Assembly: GCA_022448245.1 (NCBI GenBank)
Contig: JAKVCO010000001.1
Location: 62,001 to 126,000, forward strand
Length of the DNA stretch: 64,000 nucleotides
Direction: 5' to 3'
From: Paracoccaceae bacterium
Lineage (GTDB): Bacteria; Pseudomonadota; Alphaproteobacteria; Rhodobacterales; Rhodobacteraceae
In this document: in pieces, positions 27,639 through 36,557 of the stretch
Position numbering within the stretch: position 1 is the first letter of the stretch
How the letters are laid out: the number at the start of each line of letters is the position of its first letter
Position numbers and translations under genes: made by a program
Notes under the pieces: model-generated
Database searches by the model: none
Told to the model about the DNA's origin: nothing
Seen by the model: only the letters and a program-made list of their open reading frames with translations

Positions 27639-29357
27639 TTAGCCGTCGACGCGGTACCAGTCCGCAACGTTCCAGAGCTCGCTGTCCCAAACGTTGAGGA
27701 CCACGCCGCCCAGCGTGTTTGCGTGGGCAGAGAGGCGACCACGGTGCACGAGCGGGATCATCATCCCGTTCTCGACAGCCATGTCGTTCAGAGCGCGGCC
27801 GATTTCGGCACGTGCCTCTATACCTGCAGTTGCCTGCAACTGAGCATGCATCTCGTCGTAGCCCGGGATACAGGTACGGGAGATGTTCTCACCTTGCCAC
27901 TGGCTGTCCGGACGCGGAGCTTTGTCGCACAGCGCGTTGCCGAGGTAAGCCTGCGGGTCGGTGCCGTTGAACGTGTTGGCGTACATCTGCACGTCTGCAT
28001 AGAACTTCTGGAAGGTGTCGGGGGAGCCCGGGTCACCGCCGAAGAACACGGAAGCGTTCAGGTTACGCAGCTCGGTCTCGATGCCGATCTGGCTCCACCA
28101 CTCCTTGATGAGCGCCTGGAAGTCCTGACGGACGGCGTTCGTGGAGGTCTGGTAGAGGATGGACATTGGAACGCCATCGGGCGTTTCACGCACACCGTCA
28201 CCGTCGGTGTCCATGTAGCCAGCTGCGTCGAGCATGGCGTTGGCACCAGCGATGTCCTGCGTGTCGCAGGTCAGCGCGGTGGAGTTGAACGCGTCAGGTG
28301 CAGGCACCCAGTTACACGTCACTTTACCAGCCTGGCCGTAGCCCACTTCCACAAGGAGCGGACGATCGATGGCCATGGACATGGCTTTGTAGACAGCCGG
28401 ATCGCCGAGGAACGGGTGCTCGGACGGGCCGTTCGGGTCAGCTTTGACCGAACGCATTTCGCCGAGTGCCGGATCAGGGTTGGCGTTGTTGAGCATCAGA
28501 CGCTCAACGAGCGGGCCAAAGCCTGCCACTGGCGTGCCGAGGCCGCCTTCTTGCATCTGGCTGATCACGTCAGGTGCGAGCTGGAGGTTCCAGGCGTAGT
28601 CGAATTCGCCGGTTTCCATGACCGCGCGGCCAGCAGCCGTTGCGTCGCCACCACCTTTGAAGGTGACCTTTGCGAAGGCAGGCTTCGCCGGGTCACGGTA
28701 GTTCGGGTTTGCGGACATGACGATAACGTCGTTGGGCTTGAAGTCGTCAACGACGAACGGGCCAGTGCCGATCGGGTTGAAGTTCTCTTCGGTGCAGGTG
28801 GATGCAGCCGCGCCCTTACAATCAGCGAACTGCGCTGCCTGCAGGATCGGGCTCTCACCGCCAACGAAGGGGCCGTAAGGGTTCGGCGTCGGGCCGGAGA
28901 AGTTCACCGTGACGGTCAGGTCGTCGGGCGTGTCGACGCTGTCTACGCCTTCAAACTTAGTGACCTGTGCACAACCGCCATCGGGGTCGGTGCAATATTC
29001 GTAGGTGAATTTCACGTCTGCGGACGTGAAAGGCGTGCCATCGGACCACGTGAGGCCCGGCGTGATTTTCCAAGTGATGGAGGTCAGGTCAGCGCTGACG
29101 CCGCCGTTGTCGACCGTGGGCACTTCGTCAACGAGCCAAGGGACGAGTTCGCCCTTTTCGTTGTAGCGCGCCAGCGGCTCAATGATCATCGAGGCCGATT
29201 CCAAGTCCTTCGTGCCGCCCGAGAGGAACGGGTTAAGGATCGATGGTGCCTGCCAATAAATAATACGGACCTCTCCGTCCGAGCCACGCTCGGCAAAAGC
29301 GGCCGGTGCAAGAGCCACAAGGGCTGCGGCACCCATAAGGGCGGTTTTGAACGTCAT
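27639..29357 (-). CDS. Peptide ABC transporter substrate-binding protein
   Basis: A 572-residue periplasmic family-5 solute-binding protein. MTFKTALMGAAALVALAPAA with the following FAE is a clean Sec signal peptide cut near residue 22. The family-5 N-terminal pattern IIYWQAPSILNPFL and WKITPGLTWSDGTPFTSADV is present, and the C-terminal lobe is complete. Several Cys pairs (for example in CTDPDGGC and CNWVP...LTC) may form disulphides. It is the first gene of the minus-strand unit that continues into two permeases. The cognate ATPase gene is divergent, 283 bases away. Peptide length and specificity cannot be read from sequence. Confidence 0.93.
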   Translation of the reverse strand: MTFKTALMGAAALVALAPAAFAERGSDGEVRIIYWQAPSILNPFLSGGTKDLESASMIIEPLARYNEKGELVPWLVDEVPTVDNGGVSADLTSITWKITPGLTWSDGTPFTSADVKFTYEYCTDPDGGCAQVTKFEGVDSVDTPDDLTVTVNFSGPTPNPYGPFVGGESPILQAAQFADCKGAAASTCTEENFNPIGTGPFVVDDFKPNDVIVMSANPNYRDPAKPAFAKVTFKGGGDATAAGRAVMETGEFDYAWNLQLAPDVISQMQEGGLGTPVAGFGPLVERLMLNNANPDPALGEMRSVKADPNGPSEHPFLGDPAVYKAMSMAIDRPLLVEVGYGQAGKVTCNWVPAPDAFNSTALTCDTQDIAGANAMLDAAGYMDTDGDGVRETPDGVPMSILYQTSTNAVRQDFQALIKEWWSQIGIETELRNLNASVFFGGDPGSPDTFQKFYADVQMYANTFNGTDPQAYLGNALCDKAPRPDSQWQGENISRTCIPGYDEMHAQLQATAGIEARAEIGRALNDMAVENGMMIPLVHRGRLSAHANTLGGVVLNVWDSELWNVADWYRVDG

Positions 29358-29561
29358 TTATTTCTCCCAGTTGGTAGTTGTGGTGTGGGTTGGGCGCGCG
29401 ACCGCGACGCAAAAATCGCCCAGGCTTCGTGGGCCTGAAAGGCTGAGATTTGAGACAATGGCGCGGACCCCCCGGACACTCATGCCACCATGACGCAATG
29501 CTTTTCTCTCGATTGCAAGCCTTCCGTGCGGGCCAACTGGCTGATTTTTAAACGACTGCCA

Positions 29562-29587
29562 TTTTTCGAGGCGCTTTTTTCGAGGCG
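29562..29587 (+). repeat. 12-base direct repeat in the divergent transporter promoter region
   Basis: TTTTTCGAGGCG occurs twice (29562-29573 and 29576-29587), 14 bases apart, about 55 bases before the ATPase start. The surrounding 283-base intergenic region (29358-29640) must hold the promoters of both transporter units; no other clear signal is seen in it. Confidence 0.5.
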
Positions 29588-29640
29588 ATGTTTGACACTG
29601 CTGGATTGCCCCGCCACGTTCGAACGCGAGGGGAGACACC

Positions 29641-31476
29641 ATGCTCGATCAGACACCAGTCGCCGATATTCGCAATCTGCGCGTTGAATTTCAGACCAAA
29701 GACGGCCCTGTCGTTGGCGTCAAAGACGTCAGTTTCACGATCAATCCCGGTGAGACGGTCTGCATCGTGGGTGAGTCGGGGTCGGGAAAGTCGGTCTCTT
29801 CGCTCTCGCTGATGCGGCTTGTTGAGTTTGGCGGCGGTGAGATCACCAAAGGCGAACTTCTCTTTGATCGCGGGCAGGGGGCAGAGGACGTTGCCGCCCG
29901 GTCGCTGATGGATATGCGGTCGCTCCGCGGCAACGAGATCGGGATGATCTTTCAGGAGCCGATGACCTCGTTGAACCCTGTTTTCACAGTGGAACGGCAG
30001 CTGACCGAGGGGCTCATCATCCACAAGGGGATGTCGAAGGCGCAGGCCTCCGCGCGGGCGCTGGAGCTTCTCAAACAGGTGCGCATTCCGGAACCTGAGC
30101 GCCGGCTGAAGCAATACCCGCACGAGCTTTCTGGCGGTATGCGCCAGCGAGTCGTGATCGCCATGGCGCTCGCCTGCGAGCCGCGTCTCTTGATCGCGGA
30201 CGAACCCACAACCGCCCTCGACGTGACCATCCAGGCCGAGATACTTGCGCTTATGGATCGCCTAAAACGCGAAACGGGCACGGCGGTGATGTTCATCACG
30301 CATGACATGAGCGTTGTGGCCCAGATGGCCGACCGCGTCGTCGTCATGTTCCGCGGCGAAAAGGTGGAAGAGGGCCCGGTGGCGGAAATCTTCGCCAACC
30401 CGCAGCACCCTTATACACAAGCGCTTCTCGCCGCGGTCCCGCGTCTGGGAGAGATGACCGGCAAAGACCTGCCGGAGCCCATGAAGCTCATGGGCGCTGA
30501 GGTGGAGCCGACGCCGATCCCGGGCCAAGACAAGGTGCTTCTCGAGGTCAAAAATCTCGTCACACGCTTCCCCGTGAAAGGCGGTTTCTTCCGCCGCACG
30601 GTGGCTAATGTGCACGCCGTGGAGGACGTGAGCTTTTCGATCAAGAAGGGCCAGACGCTGAGCCTCGTGGGCGAATCGGGCTGCGGGAAATCCTCCTGTG
30701 GGCGCTCCCTGCTGCGTTTGGTGGAGCCGCTTGCCGGGTCGGTCATGCTCGACGGCGTCGATGTGATGGCGCTGTCTGAAACAGAGCTTCGCGACGCCCG
30801 CAGAGACATGCAGATGATCTTCCAGGACCCGTTTGCGAGCCTAAACCCGCAGATGCAGCTCGCCGACCAAGTCGCTGAGCCAATTGAGAATTACGGTCTT
30901 TTGTCCGGCAAGGAAAAGATGGATCGCGTTGCGGGTCTCTTTGACCGGGTGGAGTTGCCACGCTCCTTCATGCGCCGCTTCCCGCACGAGCTATCGGGCG
31001 GTCAGCGACAGCGGATCGCCATCGCCCGCGCCTTGGCACTGAACCCGAAACTGATCGTGGCAGATGAAGCCGTCTCGGCGCTCGACGTCTCCGTTCAGGC
31101 GCAGGTGCTGAACCTGCTGATGGAGCTTCAGGCGGAACTCGGGATCTCGCTCCTCTTCATCTCTCACGACATGGCGGTGGTTGAGCGTGTCTCCCACACG
31201 GTGGGGGTCATGTATCTTGGCCGCATCGTGGAGATGGGCCCGCGCCGAGCGATCTTTGAGGACCCGCAGCACGAATACACGCGCTCTCTCCTCAAAGCCG
31301 TGCCGGTGGCCGATCCAACACAGCGGAAATCCGAGAAAGATCTCAACTTCCGTCCGATCCCGTCACCGATTCATCCGCTGGAATACACGCCAGCGCCGTC
31401 TAGCTATGACGAAGTATCGCCCGGGCACTTTGTGCTCGAGGGCGAATGGGCCGGATACAAGCGAGCAACCGAATGA
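29641..31476 (+). CDS. Peptide ABC transporter, fused dual ATPase (DppD-DppF type)
   Basis: A 611-residue protein with two complete ABC ATPase domains. The first has Walker A GESGSGKS near 44 and signature LSGGMRQRV near 163. The second has GESGCGKSSCG near 344 and LSGGQRQRIAIARA near 450. Each is followed by an oligopeptide-type C-terminal segment (HPYTQALLAAVPRLGE, HEYTRSLLKAVPVAD). It energises peptide uptake through the DppB/DppC pair encoded divergently. GAGGGGAGA precedes the ATG. Its stop overlaps the start of the M20 gene (ATGA), so a metabolic hydrolase is co-translated with the importer. Confidence 0.94.
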   Translation: MLDQTPVADIRNLRVEFQTKDGPVVGVKDVSFTINPGETVCIVGESGSGKSVSSLSLMRLVEFGGGEITKGELLFDRGQGAEDVAARSLMDMRSLRGNEIGMIFQEPMTSLNPVFTVERQLTEGLIIHKGMSKAQASARALELLKQVRIPEPERRLKQYPHELSGGMRQRVVIAMALACEPRLLIADEPTTALDVTIQAEILALMDRLKRETGTAVMFITHDMSVVAQMADRVVVMFRGEKVEEGPVAEIFANPQHPYTQALLAAVPRLGEMTGKDLPEPMKLMGAEVEPTPIPGQDKVLLEVKNLVTRFPVKGGFFRRTVANVHAVEDVSFSIKKGQTLSLVGESGCGKSSCGRSLLRLVEPLAGSVMLDGVDVMALSETELRDARRDMQMIFQDPFASLNPQMQLADQVAEPIENYGLLSGKEKMDRVAGLFDRVELPRSFMRRFPHELSGGQRQRIAIARALALNPKLIVADEAVSALDVSVQAQVLNLLMELQAELGISLLFISHDMAVVERVSHTVGVMYLGRIVEMGPRRAIFEDPQHEYTRSLLKAVPVADPTQRKSEKDLNFRPIPSPIHPLEYTPAPSSYDEVSPGHFVLEGEWAGYKRATE

Positions 31477-32621
31477 ACCTCAGCGCACGTGAGATGCTAG
31501 ACAGGCTCATCGCCTTCCCAACGGTGAGCCGCGATACTAACCTGCCGCTCGTTGATTTCATGGAGGAATATCTGACCTCCCATGGCGTCACCTGCCACCG
31601 CGATTACGATGAAACGGGGCAGAAAGCCTCGCTCTTCGCCCATATCGGGCCCGAGATCGACGGTGGCGTGATTCTGAGCGGGCACACCGATGTCGTGCCC
31701 GTCGATGGGCAGGATTGGGTGACCGACCCTTGGACCGTTGTTGAGAAAGACGGCAAGCTCTACGGGCGCGGCACGACGGATATGAAGGGCTTTGTGGCTC
31801 TCGCTTTGGCTGCTGTGCCTAAGATGAAGGACCTCAAGCGCCCGATCCAGCTGGCATTTTCCTACGATGAGGAAGTGGGTCTGCTCGGCGCCCGTCCGCT
31901 GGTTGATGCCATGAAGGAGGCGCTGCCCCGCGCGAATGCGTGCATCGTAGGAGAGCCTACGGGCATGAAGGTCGTCTCCGGCCACAAAAGCTGTGACGCC
32001 TGTTTCGTCGATGTGCGCGGCTTCGAGGTGCATTCCTCGAAGCTCCATGAGGGGGTCAGCGCCACGATGGTGGCCGCGCGCCTCGTCAATTGGCTGCGTC
32101 AGCGCTCTGACGCCAACCGCGACGCGCCGGTGAAGGACGAAGATGCAGCATTTGATCCGCCTTACACCACGCTGCACGTGGGTATGCTGAACGGCGGCAC
32201 GGCGCATAACATCACGGCGAAGGACTGCTCCTTCTCGGTGGATGTGCGCAATGTTCCTTCTGACATGGATGGCAAACATTTCCAAGATTTCAGAGACTTC
32301 TGCGGAGAAGTGGATGCGGAGATCAAGGCGGTGCACCCTGAGGCCTCGGTCACCTGCCGCATTCTTGCCCCGGGTCCGGGTGTTAGCCCCGAACCCGACA
32401 GCCCCGCCGAAGAACTCACCCGCCGCATCACCGGCGATAACTCGCAGAACACCGTGCCCTATGGCACCGACGGGGGCTGGTTCCAGCTCGGCGGCTACTC
32501 AACTGTTATTTGCGGTCCGGGCGATATCGCCCTAGCTCATCAACCGAACGAGTTCATTACGGTTGAACAGTTCGAGGCAGGCGAGGCCTTTCTCGACAAA
32601 CTCATCAGCCACCTTTCCTGA
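31473..32621 (+). CDS. Acetylornithine deacetylase/succinyl-diaminopimelate desuccinylase-like M20 hydrolase
   Basis: A 382-residue soluble M20 enzyme of the ArgE type. It shows SGHTDVVPVDGQDW near 70, GRGTTDMKGF near 101, FSYDEEVG near 130 and GEPTGMKVV near 160, giving the two-zinc site and general base. True ArgE makes ornithine. Here the gene overlaps a peptide-transporter ATPase and precedes another M20 amidohydrolase, so hydrolysis of imported N-acyl amino acids or peptides is at least as likely. No arg genes are nearby. Confidence 0.86.
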   Translation: MNLSAREMLDRLIAFPTVSRDTNLPLVDFMEEYLTSHGVTCHRDYDETGQKASLFAHIGPEIDGGVILSGHTDVVPVDGQDWVTDPWTVVEKDGKLYGRGTTDMKGFVALALAAVPKMKDLKRPIQLAFSYDEEVGLLGARPLVDAMKEALPRANACIVGEPTGMKVVSGHKSCDACFVDVRGFEVHSSKLHEGVSATMVAARLVNWLRQRSDANRDAPVKDEDAAFDPPYTTLHVGMLNGGTAHNITAKDCSFSVDVRNVPSDMDGKHFQDFRDFCGEVDAEIKAVHPEASVTCRILAPGPGVSPEPDSPAEELTRRITGDNSQNTVPYGTDGGWFQLGGYSTVICGPGDIALAHQPNEFITVEQFEAGEAFLDKLISHLS

Positions 32622-32636
32622 AGGACGCCACGACCC

Positions 32637-33800
32637 ATGCCCATCAAGAACCGCTTTGCCGAGCTTCTCCCCGACATCACCGAATGGCGTCGAGACCTGC
32701 ACGAGCATCCCGAGATCCTATTTGAGACGCACCGCACGTCGGGTGTCGTGGCCGAGAAGCTGCGCGGCTTTGGTTGTGACGAAGTGGTCGAGGGAATCGG
32801 CCGCACGGGTGTTGTTGGCTTGATCAAGGGCAAGGGTAATTCAAGTCGTACGATTGGCCTGCGCGCCGACATGGATGCGCTGCCGATCCTTGAGGGGACG
32901 GGGCTCGATTATGCTTCGAAGACGCCAGGTGCGATGCATGCCTGTGGCCATGATGGCCACACGGCAATGCTTCTCGGTGCTGCAAAATATCTGAGCGAAA
33001 CCAGAAACTTCGACGGTGATGTACTTGTGATCTTCCAGCCCGCCGAAGAAGGCGGCGGCGGCGGTAAGGAGATGGTCGATGACGGTATGCTCGACCGTTG
33101 GAATGTCGAGGAAGTCTACGGCATGCATAACTGGCCGGGCATGGCGACGGGCGAATTCGCCATCCGCTCCGGCCCGTTCTTCGCAGCCGCTGACCAATTC
33201 GAAATCGTGCTTACCGGCAAGGGCGGTCATGCCGCCAAACCGCAGGAGAGCGTGGACACCACGGTCATGGCCTCCCACATCGTGATCGCGCTGCAATCCA
33301 TCGTCAGCCGCAACGTGGACCCGGTGAAGCAGGCAGTGCTGTCGGTGACCTCTTTCCAGACCTCATCGAACGCCCACAACGTGATCCCACAGCAGGTGAC
33401 ACTGCGAGGAACAGTTCGGACGCTGGATGCGGAGATCCAGGACCTCGTGGAAGAGCGTCTCAAGACCATGGTTGAAACTCAAGCCGCGGCCTTTGGTGGC
33501 TCGGCCGAGGTCAACTACATGCGCGGATACCCTGTGATGACCAACAGCGATGAGCAGACGACCTTCGCCGCTGATGTCGCCGCCAAGGTCTCCGGCTCCT
33601 GCCATGACGCGCCGCTGGTGATGGGGGGCGAGGATTTCGCCTTCATGCTGAACGCACGGCCGGGCGCCTACATCCTCGTGGGCAACGGCGATAGCGCGAG
33701 CGTCCACCACCCCGAATACAACTTCAACGATGATGCAATCCCCGCCGGGTGCTCCTGGTGGACCGAAATTGTTGAGCAGCGCCTGCCGTTGGCCGGCTAA
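32637..33800 (+). CDS. M20 amidohydrolase (hippurate hydrolase/aminoacylase-like)
   Basis: A 387-residue member of the M20D subfamily. LRADMDALPI, MHACGHDGHTAMLLG (about 101-115) and FQPAEEGGGGGKEM carry the metal ligands and the catalytic Glu. YGMHNWPG and the C-terminal MGGEDFAFML complete the pattern. It removes acyl groups from N-acyl amino acids or indole/amide conjugates. It follows the ArgE-like gene by 15 bases in the same operon as the peptide-transporter ATPase. Its stop overlaps that of the convergent waaA. Confidence 0.9.
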   Translation: MPIKNRFAELLPDITEWRRDLHEHPEILFETHRTSGVVAEKLRGFGCDEVVEGIGRTGVVGLIKGKGNSSRTIGLRADMDALPILEGTGLDYASKTPGAMHACGHDGHTAMLLGAAKYLSETRNFDGDVLVIFQPAEEGGGGGKEMVDDGMLDRWNVEEVYGMHNWPGMATGEFAIRSGPFFAAADQFEIVLTGKGGHAAKPQESVDTTVMASHIVIALQSIVSRNVDPVKQAVLSVTSFQTSSNAHNVIPQQVTLRGTVRTLDAEIQDLVEERLKTMVETQAAAFGGSAEVNYMRGYPVMTNSDEQTTFAADVAAKVSGSCHDAPLVMGGEDFAFMLNARPGAYILVGNGDSASVHHPEYNFNDDAIPAGCSWWTEIVEQRLPLAG

Positions 33801-35032
33801 AGCGCCAAAGCCTCTCTCAAGTCGCGCTCGATTCCATCGAGCGCGTCCCCCTGCAGTGCCACCACCTTGCGCGCAGCCTCGCGTCGCGCGTGAAGGAGGG
33901 GCGGGTTGGCCATGAGGTTCGCCACCTTTTCCAATAGGTCATTCGGGCGCCCCACGGATTGAGCGGCGCTGTGGGCGAAGAACTCCGCGAAGGCGCCTTC
34001 GAAATTGTGGATGTGAGGGCCGGTGATGACAGCCGCGCCGGCCATGGCGGGCTCATAAGGGTTATGCCCGCCCACCTTGGTGAGTGATCCGCCGAGGAAA
34101 ACGATCGGTGCAGCTGCATAGAGGCTGCCGAGTTCGCCAAGCGTGTCCATCAACCAGACCTGGCCTTCCGGCCCTTCGCCTTTACTTCGGCGGCGCACGG
34201 GCCAGCCGCGTCGTGCAATGAGTTCGGCCACGTCGTCGCCCCGTGTCGGGTGGCGGGGGGCCAGAAGCAGCGTTGCTTCCGGCATCCGCTCCAACAGCAT
34301 GCCATGGGCGCTTAGCACGAGGTCTTCTTCGCCCGGATGGGTGGAGGCCGCGACCCAAGCGCGCTCAGGGATCATCGCCATCAGATCAGGGTCCGTCGGC
34401 AACGCTTTCGCCATAGCCTTCAGGTTCGGGGCCGAGCGTGCTTTGGGCGCGCCAAGCGCCCGGAGCGCGGCAGCGAGGTCGTCTGTTTGCGTGAGGATCA
34501 GTTTGAACTGGCTTAGAAGCGCTTCGGCTGACTTCCAGCGTTTCTCCCAACGTGCCAGGGACTTATCCGATATTCGCGCGTTCACCAGTGCTAGCGGCAG
34601 GCCCCGGGCGGCGATGGCTTGGATCGTGTTCGGCCAAAGCTCACTTTCGACGAAAAGGCATGCATCAGGCCGCCAGTGATCGAGGAAACGTGCGACCGGG
34701 CCCGGCGCATCGAGCGCGGCAAAACGGTGAAAGGCGTTCTCGGGCAGACGCTTGGCCATGAGCTCCGCCGAGGTGGTGGTCCCCGTGGTCACCAGCACCT
34801 GGCCATCCCGCGCAAAGCGTTCGATCAGGGGCAGGGCGGAGAGGCTTTCCCCCACGGAGGCCGCGTGCAGCCAAAGGAGCCGCCCGTCAGGCCGCGCCCC
34901 AGACGCGCGCCCCATCTTCTCGGGCACCCGCTCTGCCATGCCAGATTCCGCCAGCTTGCGCGCCTCCGTGCGGGCAACAAACGGCAAGGCGAGGCGTGTC
35001 GTCCCGCTGTAGAGCCGCAGCAAAGCCGTCAT
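33797..35032 (-). CDS. waaA: 3-deoxy-D-manno-octulosonic acid transferase
   Basis: A 411-residue GT30-family Kdo transferase that adds Kdo to lipid IVA in lipopolysaccharide assembly on the cytoplasmic face of the inner membrane. An N-terminal basic/hydrophobic segment may anchor it. LWLHAASVGE near 52 carries the family glycine/glutamate motif. Also present are VTTGTTTSAELM, FVESELWPN near 126 with the key Glu, and FLGGSLTKVGGHNPYEPA near 313 with the donor-binding region. It sits 1 base after moaA on the same strand, an unusual neighbour. Confidence 0.92.
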   Translation of the reverse strand: MTALLRLYSGTTRLALPFVARTEARKLAESGMAERVPEKMGRASGARPDGRLLWLHAASVGESLSALPLIERFARDGQVLVTTGTTTSAELMAKRLPENAFHRFAALDAPGPVARFLDHWRPDACLFVESELWPNTIQAIAARGLPLALVNARISDKSLARWEKRWKSAEALLSQFKLILTQTDDLAAALRALGAPKARSAPNLKAMAKALPTDPDLMAMIPERAWVAASTHPGEEDLVLSAHGMLLERMPEATLLLAPRHPTRGDDVAELIARRGWPVRRRSKGEGPEGQVWLMDTLGELGSLYAAAPIVFLGGSLTKVGGHNPYEPAMAGAAVITGPHIHNFEGAFAEFFAHSAAQSVGRPNDLLEKVANLMANPPLLHARREAARKVVALQGDALDGIERDLREALAL

Positions 35033-35033
35033 T

Positions 35034-36059
35034 CTAGCCGCCAGTGTGGGACATGTGGCGCGTCATCTGGCCGTCGGCCACGCCGCGCGAATAGTCGAAA
35101 TCGTGGCCGCGGGGCTTGAGCCCGATGGCCGCGCGGATCGCTTCTTCGAGCACCGCGTCATCCTGGGACGCCCGCAGGGGTGCGCGCAGGTCAGACATAC
35201 CTTCCTGGCCTAGGCAGGTGTAGATTTCGCCCGTACAGGTCACGCGCACGCGGTTGCAGCTTTCGCAGAAATTATGCGTCAGCGGCGTGATGAAACCCAC
35301 CTGCTGCCCCGTCTCATTCAGGCGCATGTAGCGCGCCGGGCCGCCCGTGCGGTGGCTAAGGTCGGTAAGCGTATATTGCTCCTCAAGCCGCTTTCGTAGG
35401 TCGCTCAGTGGCCAGTATTGGTCGAGGCGGTCTTCATTGCCGAGATCGCCCATAGGCATCACTTCGATGAAGGTGATGTCCATTCCGCGCGCCTCGCAGA
35501 ACTCGATCAGCTGGAAGAGCTCTTCTTCGTTGAAGCCCTTCAGCGCCACTGTGTTCAGCTTTACCCGCAGGCCTGCCGCTTGGGCCTCATCTAGCCCGTG
35601 CAGGACCTGCGCCAGACGGCCCCAACGGGTGACATCTTTGAACTTTTGCTCGTCGAGCGTGTCGAGCGAGACATTGATCCGTTTTACGCCCGCTGCCGCC
35701 AGATCACGCGCAAAACGCGACAGTTGGGAGCCGTTGGTCGTGACCGTCAACTCCTCCAGTGCACCTGTCTCCAGATGCCGCGACATCGCGTTGAAGAACT
35801 GCATGATGCCCTTGCGCACGAGGGGTTCACCGCCCGTGATACGCAGTTTTCTGATGCCCAACCGGATGAAGGTTGAGGCCATGCGATCGAGCTCTTCCAA
35901 CGTCAGAAGGTCTGACTTGGGTAGGAAGGTCATCTGTTCGGACATGCAGTAGAGGCAGCGGAAATCGCAGCGGTCGGTGACCGACATGCGCAAATAGCTG
36001 ATCGTCCGATGAAACGGGTCAATCAAAGGTGCCAAGGTGGGTGCCTGATCAGTCGCCAT
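35034..36059 (-). CDS. moaA: GTP 3',8-cyclase (molybdenum cofactor biosynthesis)
   Basis: A 341-residue radical SAM enzyme converting GTP to the cyclic intermediate of molybdopterin synthesis. The N-terminal cluster motif is [13 protein letters not shown] (CxxxCxxC). The C-terminal second 4Fe-4S cluster site is [18 protein letters not shown]. The essential C-terminal double glycine is present (HTGG). [11 protein letters not shown] is the SAM-contact loop. ATG 36059 gives the usual N-terminus, though without a clear ribosome-binding site. ATG 36128, preceded by AAAGAG, would add 23 residues. No other moa genes are in the window. Confidence 0.93.
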   Translation of the reverse strand: MATDQAPTLAPLIDPFHRTISYLRMSVTDRCDFRCLYCMSEQMTFLPKSDLLTLEELDRMASTFIRLGIRKLRITGGEPLVRKGIMQFFNAMSRHLETGALEELTVTTNGSQLSRFARDLAAAGVKRINVSLDTLDEQKFKDVTRWGRLAQVLHGLDEAQAAGLRVKLNTVALKGFNEEELFQLIEFCEARGMDITFIEVMPMGDLGNEDRLDQYWPLSDLRKRLEEQYTLTDLSHRTGGPARYMRLNETGQQVGFITPLTHNFCESCNRVRVTCTGEIYTCLGQEGMSDLRAPLRASQDDAVLEEAIRAAIGLKPRGHDFDYSRGVADGQMTRHMSHTGG

Positions 36060-36139
36060 GTAAGGGTTGTAGGCGGGCAGTGGCGCAGTGCCAAGGGGCA
36101 GCCGTTGCCAAGGGACCGTTGGAGCCATAACTCTTTCGT

Positions 36140-36553
36140 ATGCGTATCCTGATTTGCCTCCCTTTCGTGCTTTTGGCTGGCTGCGGCCAGCTTCCCGCTG
36201 TGTTTCAACCCGGGCCTCCGCCTGTCGTGGAGCCTGCCGCGCCTGAGCTGGTGTTGGAAGAAGAGGGGGCCGAGATTGAAGAAGCGGTCGCCGAGCCGGT
36301 GCCCGCAGCTAGTCGCGAGACGCTCGTGACGCTTGGCAACGCGGCGGAGCCTGGTCTGTGGGTGAAGACCCCGCTGGTGAGCACGCAGGGCCAAGGTCGC
36401 GTCACAGCAGTCGAAAGTGGGCGGTCCATCGAGGTGACGCTCATTCCGATCGACGGGCCTGCCACCGCCGGGAGCCGCGCGTCGCTGGCGGCACTTCAGG
36501 CGCTAGGGTTGCCTTTGACGGCAGTGTCACCGCTGCGGATCGATACGCTTTAA
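36140..36553 (+). CDS. Small lipoprotein, unknown function
   Basis: A 137-residue predicted lipoprotein. [15 protein letters not shown] is a short signal with lipobox LAGC. A Pro/Glu-rich linker (about 20-55) leads to a compact domain with [17 protein letters not shown] and [16 protein letters not shown]. Related Roseobacter proteins are sometimes labelled D-galactarate dehydratase, which is not supported by any motif here. The small domain resembles a beta fold with a conserved GLW; no function is known. It is divergent from moaA and convergent with glmS, only four bases apart. Confidence 0.75.
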   Translation: MRILICLPFVLLAGCGQLPAVFQPGPPPVVEPAAPELVLEEEGAEIEEAVAEPVPAASRETLVTLGNAAEPGLWVKTPLVSTQGQGRVTAVESGRSIEVTLIPIDGPATAGSRASLAALQALGLPLTAVSPLRIDTL

Positions 36554-36557
36554 GGCG

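Noticed and set aside
27723-29438. 571-codon open frame on the plus strand
   Set aside because: It lies wholly antisense to the solute-binding protein gene, which has a signal peptide and clear family motifs. The composition is that of a GC-rich shadow frame with no motif or ribosome-binding site.
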